The notes under the pieces: generated by a model | The model's input: only the letters and a program-made list of their open reading frames with translations | The model's database searches: none | What the model was told of the DNA's origin: nothing | Translations under genes and position numbers: made by a program | Shown here: one piece after another, positions 1-12,530 of the stretch | Position numbering within the stretch: the stretch's first letter is position 1 | Layout of the letters: each line of letters opens with the position of its first letter | Source of the DNA: Ailurus styani | Taxonomy: Eukaryota; Chordata; Mammalia; Carnivora; Ailuridae | Assembly (NCBI GenBank): GCA_002007465.1 | Contig: LNAC01000231.1 | Coordinates: 2,020,843 to 2,084,842 of the forward strand | Direction: 5' to 3' | DNA length: 64,000 bases

Positions 1-1171
1 TTTACTCTCAAATGTAAAAATCTTAAAGAAGAAAGAGTTCACCACAATATATACAGCCATCTAAAGTAATAGTTTGCAGAGAAAATAGAAGAATATTGCA
101 CATTGCTAAACTACTGCTTACTTCTGTTTTAGTTCCAGAGGCATTCAGTTTTAGAATTGGCCAAGTAACCAGCTCATCTCCCTAGCACAATCTGTTGTCG
201 TGATCACTAGATAGGTAGTGACTAAAATGATGCTAAAATGATTTCTGTAGATAATTAAAGTATAACTACCTGCTCTTTATTTTTCCTTATCTAAATAAAG
301 ACTCCATTAAAACAAATATGGAGTAAAATACTAATTATGCTAGACTTCCTAAAATTTAGGTGTCATATGAATAAGAAAACCTCTATTTGATTTTCTAAGT
401 ATAATTTGAAGATATGCATTCTTAAACCTTGATAGGCAAATGTTCCAGGAGATGCTGAGGAGTCTGGAGCTTCAGTGGGACAGCCCTCTCTGAGGAATGG
501 TCTGCCCCACATTTGCCTCATGCTTTTATTTGGATCCATTCACACGAACAGTTGCTTGTCATGCAGGGTATCGGGAAATGACCTGAATTAACTTTTCTGC
601 AGGAAGTAGAGGGACCTCAGGAGAGGACACTCCAGTTTCAAATTTCCCCTGGGATGTAAATTAATTCAGTCTCTATCTGGAATGACTTAAGTGACTTAGT
701 ATATAATGTCTCTTGTTCCTCTCAAAGAGGATCTATCAGTGACAGAGACATAGCTCTAGTGATCAAATATACAGGACGGCTGCTTACTGAGAGAAGGTAG
801 AAAAATCTGATTAGTCCAGAATAAAAGGGTGGAGGAGGTGGTGGCAATGGGAACAAGACTCCCTTCCAAGCACAAATAAAAGAATGAGTTAGGAAGGAGA
901 CTGAAAGAAATCAGTTCATTTACTTATACTTGCAAAAAAAAAAAAAATCAGGGATGATTGGTAGTCCTTTTGAAGGATCCCCTATAATTTGGGGATGTAT
1001 CTGTTTTTTGCTATTTTGTTAATTCTTTTTTTCCCACATGTATTTCAACATTTTATTATGTCCTTGTCATGCAGTGCATGAGGGATGAACAGTCTCAAGA
1101 AGCAGAAAAGATATTTATGCCCTTTAGGCACTCACCCCCTCGTTGCTTTTCCACCTTGTTTCTTTCTTCTT

Positions 1172-1374
1172 CTTTTTTTTTTTTTTAAGGTTTTATTTAT
1201 TTATTTGACTGAGAGAGATACAGCGAAAGAGGGAACACCAGCAGGGGGAGTAGGAGAGAGAGAAGCAGGCTTCCCACAGGGCAGGGAACCCGATTCAGGG
1301 CTCACTCCCAGGACCCTGGGATCATGACCTGAGCCGAAGGCAGATGCCTAAAGACTGAGCCACCCAGGCGCCCC
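1172..1374 (-). mobile_element. Carnivore tRNA-Lys-derived SINE
   Basis: Read on the minus strand it starts GGGGCGCCTGGGTGGCTCAG and ends in AAATAAATAAATAAAACC and an A tail, seen as the T-run at 1,172-1,186. Imperfect direct repeats (CCACCTTGTTTCTTT at 1,151 and CCACCTTCTTTCTTT at 1,376) flank it as the target-site duplication. Confidence 0.9.
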
Positions 1375-1460
1375 TCCACCTTCTTTCTTTATCATGACAT
1401 TTTTCATTGATGAAACTTTTCTCTTTTGTCTGTGATAACAGCAATCACTTATCTTAAATC

Positions 1461-1503
<43 letters not shown>
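1461..1503. repeat. (GT)n microsatellite
   Basis: About 20 uninterrupted GT units lie in non-coding sequence just downstream of a SINE. Confidence 0.97.
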
Positions 1504-1504
<1 letters not shown>

Positions 1505-1984
1505 TAATTATTTCTTACCCATTAAGTTAGTGCTCCCTCTGTCATGATGTTCAAGCAGCCATCTTACCAACTCCAAAGACCTCCCAGATGCAGCTGCTTC
1601 CTGGAATAGGATGTGACCACCACAGAATATCGAACTTGTAAAACTCGGTAATTTTGTTCGGTTCTTTTTCCCACAGCCCTTGGACTCCCTTTGCCTCAGT
1701 TGTCTGTGCCTCTTTCTGTTCCCATTTCGAGGCAGGTTTGTGGAACAAAGGTTCCATATCCCTGGCAGTCCCCCTGTAGGACTGTTTTATAAGACCTTCA
1801 CCCTTGTGAAATAAAATCCACCCAGTGTACCAACATACATGATTGAAAGTAATCAATAACATTTCGTACCTTAATATAAAAAAGAACTAAGGGAAATAAC
1901 TTCAAATAATGGGTCCTTACCTAAATGACTGGATACAACTACATGAAGATACAAAGAATACTCTGCTGTGATTCTCAGACTCTG

Positions 1985-2017
1985 CACTTGATCTTAGCCA
2001 AAAGGCTGAGAAGCGAT
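1985..2017 (-). pseudogene. U2 snRNA 5'-end fragment (truncated retropseudogene)
   Basis: On the minus strand the sequence matches the first ~33 nt of U2 snRNA (ATCGCTTCTC, then GCCTTTTGGCTAAGATCAAG) with one G-to-A change in the CGG of the 5' end. The rest of U2 is absent, so it is not functional. Exact 14-bp direct repeats TCTCAGACTCTGCA lie at 1,973-1,986 and 2,017-2,030, as expected for a target-site duplication, and no A tail is present. Confidence 0.88.
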
Positions 2018-5000
2018 CTCAGACTCTGCAAATGCAACAGCTATTAATGCATAGTGCCTTGCCTCCCTCTCCCAGCCTTAAATATTATAGAGCCTCAGTT
2101 CTAATCATTGGGAGACCAAAATCTCCCTACCCATTTTCTAGATGCCTCCACTATCTGCCCTACCGAGAACCACAGTCATAGAACTTAATCTTCAACGCCA
2201 GTGCTTATTTTTGGCATTTGTCTCTATTTGATTCCTCCAAGAAAAATCTTGCTGAGGAGCTTTTAGGACCACAGATCTTAGAATTTTTTTTTTTTTTTAG
2301 TCCCTAAAACAGAACCCAGACATGCTACACTTGGCCATGACATATTTTAATAAGTATATCTTCAAGTAACAAATTATAAAGTGAAAATCTGGATTTCCTT
2401 ATATTAAATCATACCATGTTGCCATCATGTGTCCAGATCGATATTGGCAAAAACCACTCACTGAGGGATTAGGTAATGTTTCGTAAAAAGAAAATAACTG
2501 TTCTTAATCAATAATGTCCTTTGAGTGGAAGGATAGCTTTTTAAGCAGCAGAAAATGAGAAGCCCCTGAATTTTCTTCAGCCAACACAAACAGCATTCGG
2601 TCATTTCAAAATCTTTGTATCTTTCCCACTTGCATCTTTCCCTCTGCTGGTGTATCTTTCTCACGGGGCTCACACAACTCTGAAACAGAATGTTCCTTCA
2701 GATAGGGCTTCTTTAACAAGTTTTTCAGGGTATACCATTTTGATGTAAACATTTCATTCAGTTAATCCACATGTATTTATTAAAGACTTAAATAAATACT
2801 CCAGCTCAACTTTCTGTCAGCAAATCTTGCTTATCTTCTGATTTCCCAGTCCTTTTTGTTCAAATTAAAAACAAAACAAAAATAGCATCTGACACAACTG
2901 TTTATTCTCTGAAGAGGAATTCCAAGGTATAAAACTTCAACAGTTTAATAAAGTGTGGTACAACATTGTTGATGGCCTGTTTTAGAATCTGTGGAGACTA
3001 CAGGTTTCACAGAATTCAGAACGCTTTTCTTTTGTGTCCGTCTCTCCACCGACTCATTGACTTTATAGTGCCCTGGATATTTTATATTTTTGTACTGACT
3101 GCATGAACAAATGAATGTGTGAATGAATACAGTTTGTTTGTTAAACATGCAAGTATGAGAATTTAAACATGCAAATATATTTCTTTGATGAAGATCTTAA
3201 TGATTCTTTCCCTTTATCAAAGGGAAGCTCGTACTAAGCACTTTGGTTGAAATGCTGAGGATCCAAAATCAGTTATCAGTTTAAATGTAGGTTATAGCTT
3301 TCTATGATGTTGTTAGATTATTTCTGAAAACAGAAAGAAGTTGACTGAGCTGCCTTATCTGCCTTTCTCTATAAGGAGGTGCATTTAGACTCTAATTGCT
3401 TTAGTTGTGCATATAGTTCTTTCTGCTGATTTTTTTTAAATGCACTGCCCTTTCTATAAAAAAACATAATACGGATAACATCATTTTGAGAATGGTTGAG
3501 TTACCTTGTCTACGTGGTTATTGACGAGGACATAGCTTGTACTGGAGGACTGGTCTTCATTCAAAGAGCTGATCCTAGGTGTACAGGAACATTTCTTTTT
3601 ATATGAGGATGTGTGATCTCTGAGGCATTCAGATCCTCATAGGCACTCATAGGATCCTAATCAGACCCAATATTGTATACAGAACCCTTCCTGACTAGGG
3701 AAATTGACCTTTCTTCACCAAGTTTACCATAATACATGATTTTTCATTAAATGTAAAACCACCATTTCACTTAACTTCTACATCTGTGTGTCAATAAAAT
3801 GATAATTTATCTTCATGCAGTAATAGCATACATACGCTGTTCTGAAATCCTCAGAAAATCTGGCAAGGTGAACGTTGGAAAGATAGCTGTGATCTCATCA
3901 AGTTTGAACATAGCACTAGACTCCTTGAAAGATTTGTCAGCTAGATTTTCATACTCTCAATCTGACTTCAGCAACTGTACCTTTTACCACAGTTTATTCA
4001 CTGTACCTCAGTATCTCCAGACATTGCCCAACAAAGTCCACTTTGAAGTGAAGAGTGTAGCTCTGGCGTCTGGGCCAGGCCCCAAGTGTTACCCTTATGT
4101 ACCAAACTCAGTACTGCTTTTCCAAGCTACTCCTCAGGGAATATGAACAACTGGAAACAATTTAGAAATACTAACAATGTGCTCATTCTTTTTCTGAGGT
4201 CTCCATATAATACTACCCCCTTCACTTCCCAAGAGCCCATATTTTCTTCACCTACATTCCCATCTGTTGTTCTGACATAAAAACTTCACTGCTTTTTCCA
4301 TGGGAAGATCACGTAGCTTAGAACTAATACAGGGTATACGCAGGGGTTATCAAAATTAATCTTTTAAATAATATTTATCCTCCTGGGGAATCAGATCTCG
4401 TCCCAGGTCCAGGCAGTACTGTCCTGAGTGTGCTTTTCATATGATGAACCTCTCTGCTTTTAGTAACCAAACCGCCATCTGTGACAGATATTACCGACTG
4501 ACTCCTTTCTTTATGGGATTGATATTTTAAAAGCAAAAACAGTGTAGACCCACCGAACCTCTCAACCTTTGGAAACCTGAATTATTGCATCTATTCATCC
4601 TCTTAAAAAGGTGAATGGTTTCACCCTGAGAGTTTAATTGACTGGTCATGTTTGATGTTTTTTTTATTTTTTTAAAAAATCTAGTTACAATCAGTTTCTA
4701 GGCAAGTCAGACACTATGAATGCCCCATATGTTTGGTTACAATTTCTTGGATTATAATCAGAGTTTAGAATTACTCTCCGATTCTCCTAGAAGTATGACT
4801 TGATGAAGTTATCAGAGCTGTGGCCTTTAACAAAATAGCAAATCTATTAACTGAACTGAATTAGATGATTGGGGAAACTTATGGGAAGCAGCATGACCCC
4901 TCACACAGAACCAGAAGCCAGAAGGAGGAAAACCACAAGGAGGCTGACAAACACAGCCCAGAGTCTAGAAGCCGGGGGTAGAGTGGACAGAAGCCAACCA

Positions 5001-5152
5001 GCCTTGCCTTGGAAAGAAGATTTAAGCTGGAGGCAGAGCTTAAGAGTGGTCTAGGAGTGAGAGGCAGTGGTCAGAAGAAACCTCCGTAGTCTGCTTTATG
5101 TAGAAGCTGGTAATTAAGAACAGGTCAGAGGTCAAAATCAGGCAGGCTTTAT

Positions 5153-5345
5153 GGGCTCCTGGGTGGCTCAGTGGGTTAAAGCCTTGGCCTTCGGCTCAGG
5201 TCATGATCTCAGGGTCCTGGGATCGAGGCCCGCATCGGGCTCCCTGCTCAGTGGGGAGCCTGCTTCCCCCTCTCTCTCTGCCTGCCTCTCTGCCTACTTG
5301 TGATCTCCCTCTCTGTGTCAAATAAATAAATAAAATCTTAAAAAA
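5153..5345 (+). mobile_element. Carnivore SINE, musteloid-type tail
   Basis: It starts GGGCTCCTGGGTGGCTCAG, contains TGCCTACTTGTGATCTC and ends in an AAATAAATAAATAAAATC tail. A target-site duplication with one mismatch (AAAATCAGGCAGGCTTT before, AAAATCAGGCAGGATTT after) flanks it. Confidence 0.93.
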
Positions 5346-7594
5346 AAAATCAGGCAGGATTTTGAGAGATCACAGCAGGCACAATCAGAAACAATTGGAC
5401 TGTTCAGATAACACCTGCCTTCCACAAGAAGTCCTTGTTCTTGTGGCTACTGCTTGACTGTCATCTAGCAGAGCCTGAGACAAGTGCAGTTAGTGACTCG
5501 TCACACCTGTGAGTCCTGACACTGGCTGAGGGTAGAGAGAAAGGCCACGCATGAGAGGGAGGAAGGATGTTCATTCAGACAGGTTACTGGACCAACTGGC
5601 CAGATCCTTTTCTTATAGGGAAAGAAGGTAGAGGAAAATACCATTTGTCTTTGCTATTTTAAAGTCTTAGGATTCTTGAGCTACCTTAGTTCAAAATTTA
5701 CAAACTGAAAGATACAGGAAATGATGAAGGAAGAAAAAAGGAGGCCAAGCTCAATTTGATTACAGAAACATTTGGGGGGTGGGTGATTGGGTGACGGGCA
5801 CAGGTAATTTTAAAAATGGAACTGAAGTATTCGTTACTTGACTTTTTCTTGTGAGCTTCCCTCCGCTCACTCCCCAAGTAAAAGGTAATTGCCATAATCT
5901 GTTCTGACAGAGGACTTTCAGGAATTTTACAGACCTTGAGATCACTTCACCAGTTTCTCTTGAGAATGCTTCTCTCCTGAACCATTCCCCTGAGGTCCAC
6001 TCTGGAGCAGGTCATCCCCCAGGGGATCAGGCTGAGGTTAGACTCTAGCTGAGACCACATGCTTACCTCATTCCTTGTCCAGTCCTACCCTGCTTCCCTC
6101 TCTCCTTTCTTCTGAGAGCCCTCCCTTAAATCATGTGCACCAGAATCCGTGTCTCAGGCTCTGCTTCCAGGGAAGCTAAACTAAGGCAGTGATACATTGG
6201 AGAGCATAGATCCCGTCATCTTTTATCTTTCACCTTCCGTCTCCAGCATACCTGAAATGTGATACTCACAAGTATTTTGAAGAGTGGGAAAGGTAAGAAA
6301 TTTGACTTACCTATAGTTGGCTATTGGCTAACTGCTCACAAGGAGTATAGCACAATTCCAGCCTTACTTTGAATCTGAATTCTCAGCTCACTGAAGAATT
6401 AGGATGGTGACAGAACTGGGGAACAGAGTTAGGATAATGGCAAAGTGGAATTCATTTAATATCCTAACCTGGAATCAGAAGCCATCAAAACAGCATATAA
6501 AAAAAAAGAATCTGTGTTTTCTTTACTTAACAAAATATCGTATGCATTGCTTTAATCACTGAACTCTCTGTAAACTCTTATGAAGGCTCTTTCTAATTGT
6601 TCATTTTATTAGAGCAGCTTCTCAAGATAGTCTGTAGTTTGAGGTAGACTTTCTGGGCCAGACTCAAAATTGTATAGAGGTTGAAGGAGAATTTCTAATT
6701 TACTTATTCCACGTTTCTGCTTTGAAATTAATAAAAGTCATCATGTCTTTTGGAAGGAAAAATCGTGTCAAATAAAAATGTTCTCACTTTTGAAATGTAC
6801 AAGAATAATTAAAAAAATTTTGTTGCACACCTACTCTCTGCCATATTGAGAAGATAAAAATGAATAAGATGTAGCTCATGCTTTAAAGGAGTTGAGGAGT
6901 GAGAACCCTGACAGGTGAGCTAGTAACTACGATACAGTGTACTCAGACATAAAACAGAATTCCCTACAAAATGACACTTGAGATCAGCTGGTGGAAAGGA
7001 TCAGAAACAGGGAACAACATGAGCAAAAGTATGTAGACATGCAAGTTAATGGGATATTCAGGGAAGACTATGTAGAAAAATTGGTGAGAAATGAGGCTAC
7101 CAGATATATTGATGCAGGGTTATGGAAAGATAGGACAGTAAGACTCGGGATTGAACTCTATTTTCAGAGCAAGGACCAACTATCAACAGTGCTTTACAGT
7201 TTCATTTTCTCTCTTCTGCTTTAAAGAACTGTTAAAACAATGTAGTAACATTAAAAAAGTGTTTTAGAACAATATCCTAAAAACAGCTATTGCTTTTTTC
7301 CTTTCTCATGTCAAATGCCTACACAAATATTTTCCATGATTGCGATTGCAAATTGTATCTGTAGTTACTGTTGGTATCATGAGTTTTTTCTACATTATTA
7401 TGTGTGTTCGTTTTAAGTGAGTAAACACTGAGATAAATATTATATTAAATTCAAATTCTCGTTTTTATTCTCTCTGAAAGTTTTGTAGGCTGTTAAGCGG
7501 GGCAGTAGTAGGATCCTATTTGTGTCTTAAGAAAACCACACGTGAAATCTGCAGGTAGATCCAGATGAGTGGGACTTGGAGTCAGACGCTTCAG

Positions 7595-7745
7595 TAGGGG
7601 AGGAAAGAAGGAATAGCAGCCTCAGCGTCCTTACCCTCATCTATAAAAGGTACAGATACCTGCCCTACAAGTCTCATAGGTGCTTGTGAAAGTTAATTGA
7701 AAACTTAATATATTAAAAGAACTTGGCATTTATGAAGCTCTTAAA
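7595..7745 (+). mobile_element. MIR relic
   Basis: It resembles the MIR middle part (GCCTCAG..., CTCATCTATAAAA, TACCTGCCCTACAAGTCTCA, AGTTAATTG) in forward orientation. Boundaries are approximate. Confidence 0.6.
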
Positions 7746-7809
7746 TACTATTCATTCATTCAAGAGAGGAAGTTATGGGGAAAAAATTTTTAAAGGTCAC
7801 TTTGACTTT

Positions 7810-7965
7810 TAAGCACACAATTTCCTGAAAGACTTTGAACTCTTTCAAGGTGGGTGCTGTCTTATTCATCATCATGTGCTAACTACACCTCCTGACTTAC
7901 ATTATTGCCCAATGTACATATTTCTTCAGTGAATAAACTAATGAATAGCCAGATAGTAATTACTT
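7810..7965 (+). mobile_element. L2-type 3'-end relic
   Basis: The order AACTCTTTCAAGGTGGGTGCTGTCTTATTCATC ... TTCAGTGAATAAACTAATGAATA resembles the 3' end of L2. It is diverged and the boundaries are approximate. Confidence 0.45.
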
Positions 7966-8309
7966 GTTCGCTCGATGGACAAACACTTCCATCTCGTGGG
8001 AAACATGCTAGTAGAGTCTGCTTTTAAAGGAAATGATAGACTCATTATTCCAAGAGATGATGGAAAAGTCAGAATGCTTCAGTCATCACATGGTGATAGG
8101 GATTGTCTTCTCTTGTTAGTGAAGGTGTATGTCAGCCATTTTACATTCATGGGCCAGGCAGGTGACTGGTATGAATGACGAGATAAAGCCATGAGGTCCA
8201 TCAAGAAGAATCCACAAGTTCTCTGGGCCCTGTGAAATATGAGTTAAGTCTAGAGGAGGAATAAATTTTTTCTTTGTGGCTGAACTCAGTTTTAATTATT
8301 TGTATGATG

Positions 8310-8440
8310 CCTTTCTCCCCTTGCAGGCTCCATGAGAGCAGGGCTTGGGTCAGACTTGAATCTGCCTTCAGCATCTACCATAGCAGACTCTGAAAAATAT
8401 TTATCAAATGAATTAACAAATACAAACTGAATGAATGAAA
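8310..8440 (+). mobile_element. L2-type 3'-end relic
   Basis: GGCTCCATGAGAGCAGGGCT followed by AATATTTATCAAATGAATTA and a GAATGAATGAA end follow the plan of an L2 3' terminus. Confidence 0.5.
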
Positions 8441-8717
8441 TGGGGCACTGGTTAGAGTGTTGGGTCAGCCACAATTTCAGTGTGAAGATATGTTCAATGT
8501 GTTGCCGTGGAAAATGAAAGTCATAGAAAATGAATAATAACTTCCTCATCTACTACTGAATCCTTTTTCGGTTTTAAAAACAGCAAAAGGATTTGCCTGG
8601 GACACATGTACGAAAAGAATGCCAGTAATATTTTTCAAAATCATGTAATCTTGACAAAGTATATGATGTGTTACATACGAGCAATTTTTTGCTCCCTAAT
8701 ATTGATGCTAATCACTA

Positions 8718-8880
8718 CATGTTAAGCTCCTTTTTTGTGCCAAGCACCTCCAGGCACTTTATGTATTCAGTAATCTGCAAAACAAACCTAGAGAGCAGGA
8801 ATTACTTATCCCATTTAAAGGTGAGAAACATAGGCCCCCAAAAAGCAGAGTAACTTTCCACAGAGTACACAGCAATTTTT
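8718..8880 (-). mobile_element. MIR relic
   Basis: CCAGGCACTTTATGTATTCA, then ACTTATCCCATTTAAAGGTG and the AGAAACATAGGC stretch, is the reverse complement of MIR core and tail. Confidence 0.65.
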
Positions 8881-9260
8881 CCTGACTCAAGTTTTTTCTG
8901 CTGCCTCTCTGATCTGGAAAACAGTGTCATACGTGATCCTTTGGCGAGTGTAACAACAGCAAAACTAACCGGTATACTTATTCTCAGATATTTAGGAGAG
9001 GTCTTAGAAAAATCCTTGCTAGGCATAATGTGTTTCATCTTTATAATAGAAAAACACATAGGTAGATGAAATTTTCATGGTCCATAAACTTTTGGGAAAT
9101 TTGATAATTTACCACTGAAAATTCTGATAACTTATCATTGCTTTTTCACCTTGTCCCAGAAAATACTTCCTAGCTGGAGTCTATAAGTAGATTATAGACT
9201 TCAGATATATGATGCTTAGTGACTTGTTCAATGCATGAGATTTAAAATAATATATATATT

Positions 9261-9340
9261 TTTTACTTAACAATAATATATATATACACAATAAAAAGTT
9301 TATATATAAACTTTTACTATATATAGATTTTACTTAACAA
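9261..9340. repeat. AT-rich palindrome between 13-bp direct repeats
   Basis: TTTTACTTAACAA occurs at 9,261-9,273 and again exactly at 9,328-9,340. Between them lies a 22-bp perfect palindrome centred at 9,304/9,305 (AAAAGTTTATA and its complement) in TATA-rich sequence. Confidence 0.85.
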
Positions 9341-9779
9341 AACCTAAATCTTTTGTGCAACTTCTTCGTCCACATAAACATGTTCTTTGCCCTCTAGTTC
9401 TCAGACTTAAAAATAACAATTAAAAATAGCCTTTTGGGTAAATACTTCCCCTGTTTATCCAAACTTAAAATAGGACTAAACCAAGAGTTTTGCTTTCCTT
9501 GGCTTCTTCTGTAGTAACCTACTATCATGGGTTTTCCTTTTTTCCACCACAATTTCTTGGTGTGTTTTGCTAGCTCTTAGTCCTCCTTTAGAGTTGCTCA
9601 GGGTTTGAATATGGGCCCTCTTCTTGTTTTATTTGCATTCTCTCTATAAAATTTCACCACGGCTGCCATCATGTTCTGTATTAAGATGGCTTGCAAACCT
9701 GTTTCTCTAATCTCAGATTCTGAGGTACAGCCCTGTTTCTGCAATATTTCCTTCTCACTGGCACATCAGACTCAAGAAC

Positions 9780-10860
9780 TTCACAACTAATCTGACGCTT
9801 CCCCCCTAAAATCTGCTCCTATCCCAGTGTTCTTATCTCAGTTTATATGACTGCTGCCCACTGAATCACTCAATTACTTGGGAATGATGGTTGATTTTTC
9901 TCTTCTTTTAACCTCTCCTAGCCAACTAGTCATGAGGCACTGTTGAATCCACTGCCTACACCTCTTAAATCTACTTTTTTCCCCCATTTCCGCTGCTGCT
10001 ATTTAAGAGTGAGCCACCTTCACCTCTTACCTGGACTACTGTACCGTCCCCGCAGCCACTCCTCCCTCATCTACCATTGCCTTCTTCCTATTGATTCTCC
10101 GTAATGAGAGCCAGGGAAAAGCATTTAAAAATGCAAGTCTGATTATATCACCTGCCTAAAATATTGTAACTCTTTTTCAGTTGTTATACTGAGTTCCAAA
10201 TTCTCTTAAAATAAGGGTTAAAGTCTTCAGTCTGGCCTGCAGAATCCTGCATTATCTGGTTGAACCCTGGATTCAAGGGTAGCCTCACTAGTTAGCCACA
10301 CGGAGCTGTCTTTAATTGCTTGTTGCAAGACCGTTGAACCTGTCGGAAATGCTTACTCACCCTTTTGCCTTCATTTGTAAGTACCACTCAGGACTTGGAG
10401 CTGACCCTCTTCTCGTGTGCTCTCGCCAAAAGATTTCACATTATTGCTGCCATCACATTATTCTATACTTAGAATGGTTTGCAAACCTGTTTCTCTTCTC
10501 TCAGACCTCTCTACAGAGTTCCAGCCTTCTGACTGCAATATCTATTCATTCAACATCTTTGTCTCACTTGCACACATTCTTTAGGCCTTAATAGAACTAT
10601 CTTTTCTTATTCCCAAGCTCGATTAGTCTTCTCTTAATGTGTTCTCATAATTCCCTCTCTTTTATGTCAGAGAATTTATCACAATTCGTTGTTGTTGTTT
10701 TGGGGGTTTGTTTGTTTGTTTGTTTTTTGGTCTCTTTCCATCTGTAAGCTAAAACGATAGGTTCTCCATTTTATTGGGTGATACGTCCCCATCATCTACC
10801 TGGTGGTTGGATGTAAAAACACTCATGTATGTGCTTAACAAATGATTCTATACTTTGTGG
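9780..10860 (+). mobile_element. Long L2 LINE relic
   Basis: The stretch follows L2 over about 1 kb: a TGCTCCTATCCCAGTGTTC-like start, CTCTTACCTGGACTACTG, AATGCAAGTCTGATTATATC, AGTCTTCAGTCTGGCCTGC, CTTTTGCCTTC, and an end near CTTAACAAATGATTC. It is diverged and non-coding. A local ~120-bp duplication overlaps it. Confidence 0.6.
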
Positions 10861-11702
10861 CTTGGAAAAATATATTTATCGTGATCTCCCATATTTTGAA
10901 ATGTTAAAAATAAGGCTTGCTATTTGAATTCCACATATTATCTGAATATACATTTTAAAAGTTTTGTTTTTCCAAAGAAATGCTGTCATTTGAAATATTA
11001 AAGCCTACACTATAATGTACTACTTTAACTGTTGTTTCTCCTCTCTGAAAAGGTAATTTTCATTCTGGGTAGCTATTTAAAATACCAATTTCAAGTTTAA
11101 AGCTTGCCCCTCTTTAGGAATTCACACCCTTAAGAAATAAATATGTATTCTGTGTCTCATAACTATGTTTTTTACCAGGAATTAGAAGAGATAATCTATC
11201 TGCTTTATAATTTCACTAGGGAAGCCAAGTCATGTAGTCAGAAATACTTTGCCCAAAGTAAAGAGCAAGCTTAATTACTTGAACAGTTAGTGTCAGCTCT
11301 GTGGAAGCCTCTGTCGCTAGAGGTGGATGGATACGGATGGGGATCAGGGCTGAGGACATCAATTCTGAGTGAGACAGTTCTTGCCTTTAAGAAGCTTATA
11401 GTGTAGTGGAGACAATATACACACATTTAAGTACAAAACAAGGAACAATCAAGGTATGTTTTAAAAGACCGTGAGATTCTGATATATGAAGGGATAATGT
11501 ATTACTGGCAAGTGGTGAAAGCTTTATGGAAGAAATAGATCTGAGGTAGATGTCCCAGGAATGAAAGAGATTAGACTTGCAAAAGAGGGTAGGGCCAGAG
11601 AGCAGACCCATTAAGGTCTAAGTATGCAAATGAGCTTAGAACATAGGAAGGAGCACATGGAACTGGGGTATTGGAATCCTGTAATTATAGTAAGGGCTTT
11701 GT

Positions 11703-11734
11703 ATCGCTTCTTGGTCTTTTGGCTAAGATCAAGT
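11703..11734 (+). pseudogene. U2 snRNA 5'-end fragment (truncated retropseudogene)
   Basis: ATCGCTTCTTGGTCTTTTGG followed by CTAAGATCAAGT matches U2 snRNA nt 1-32 with two C-to-T changes. Exact 14-bp repeats AGTAAGGGCTTTGT at 11,689-11,702 and 11,732-11,745 bracket it. The truncation falls at nearly the same U2 position as in the copy at 1,985, and no A tail is present. It is not a functional snRNA gene. Confidence 0.9.
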
Positions 11735-12194
11735 AAGGGCTTTGTGAAGATAAGGTTGGAGTACATAAATGATTATCATCCCTTTTCTAGTGGTAGTCCT
11801 TCAACTGCTGAGCTACAGCTATTATGCCTGGATTGTGTTATCTTACCTGATTTAAATATCTTTATGTAAATATACTTATACACAATGCACATAGAAGAGT
11901 AAAGTGTTGAAGCAAGTCACAGGCCTGGTGTAGCTGCCATGCATATGAGTCTCTGGAATATGAGGAGGGGTGGTTGACAACAGAAACAACCAAATGTGGA
12001 AGTAGAGAAGCAGACCCGCCTACAAGATCTGTCCATTGTGGCCAGTGATAATCTTTGTCTTTCCTTGTTCCTTGCCTCTCAGGTCCCTCACTTTGTTCTC
12101 TCTCCTGTGGGATTCTCTTGATTGCTTAATGTATGTACCTTGAAAAATACTGATTAAGACACACTGGAAAGCAAATAGGTTTTATGAATAAGGA

Positions 12195-12530
12195 CCACCC
12201 AAACATCAGATCGTAATCCCTGGAACCTGTAAATGTTACTTCATAAGGGAAGTGTATTTGCAGATGTGATGATGAAGTTAAAGATCATGACTGTGGGGAG
12301 ATTGTCCTGGATTAACTGGATGGGCCCTAAATCCAATTATGTACAATGTAAGCAAGAGAGGCAGAGGAAGAAACCTGTATTCTGGAGAGCGTGTAGCCCT
12401 GCCAGTGCCTTGGTTTTGGCCCCTTGAGCCTACTTTTGGAATTCCAGTCCCCAGAACTCTGTGAGCATAGATGTGTGTTGTTGTAAGCCACCAAGTCTGT
12501 AAATTTGTGAGGTGGCAATTGGAAACAAAT
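12195..12530 (+). mobile_element. Ancient interspersed repeat (old L1-like 3' end)
   Basis: The landmarks ATCCCTGGAACCTGTAAATG, TTGCAGATGTGATGATGAAG, ATTGTCCTGGATTAACTGGA and TTGTTGTAAGCCACCAAGTC belong to a widespread old mammalian repeat that I recall as an old L1 3' end. The family name is uncertain. Confidence 0.55.

Noticed and set aside
1461..1503. CRISPR-like or other prokaryotic repeat array
   Set aside because: It is a plain dinucleotide repeat in a mammalian genome; there are no spacers or prokaryotic genes.
3799..4146. 115-codon open frame in the large intron
   Set aside because: No family resemblance, no splice or promoter context and no poly(A) or retrocopy marks; a chance frame is the simplest reading.
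5153..5345. tRNA gene in the SINE heads
   Set aside because: The tRNA-like heads are degenerate and lead into SINE bodies; no intact cloverleaf is present in any copy examined.
1985..11734. Functional U2 snRNA genes
   Set aside because: Only the first 32-33 nt are present, with no proximal sequence element and with target-site duplications; these are retropseudogenes.
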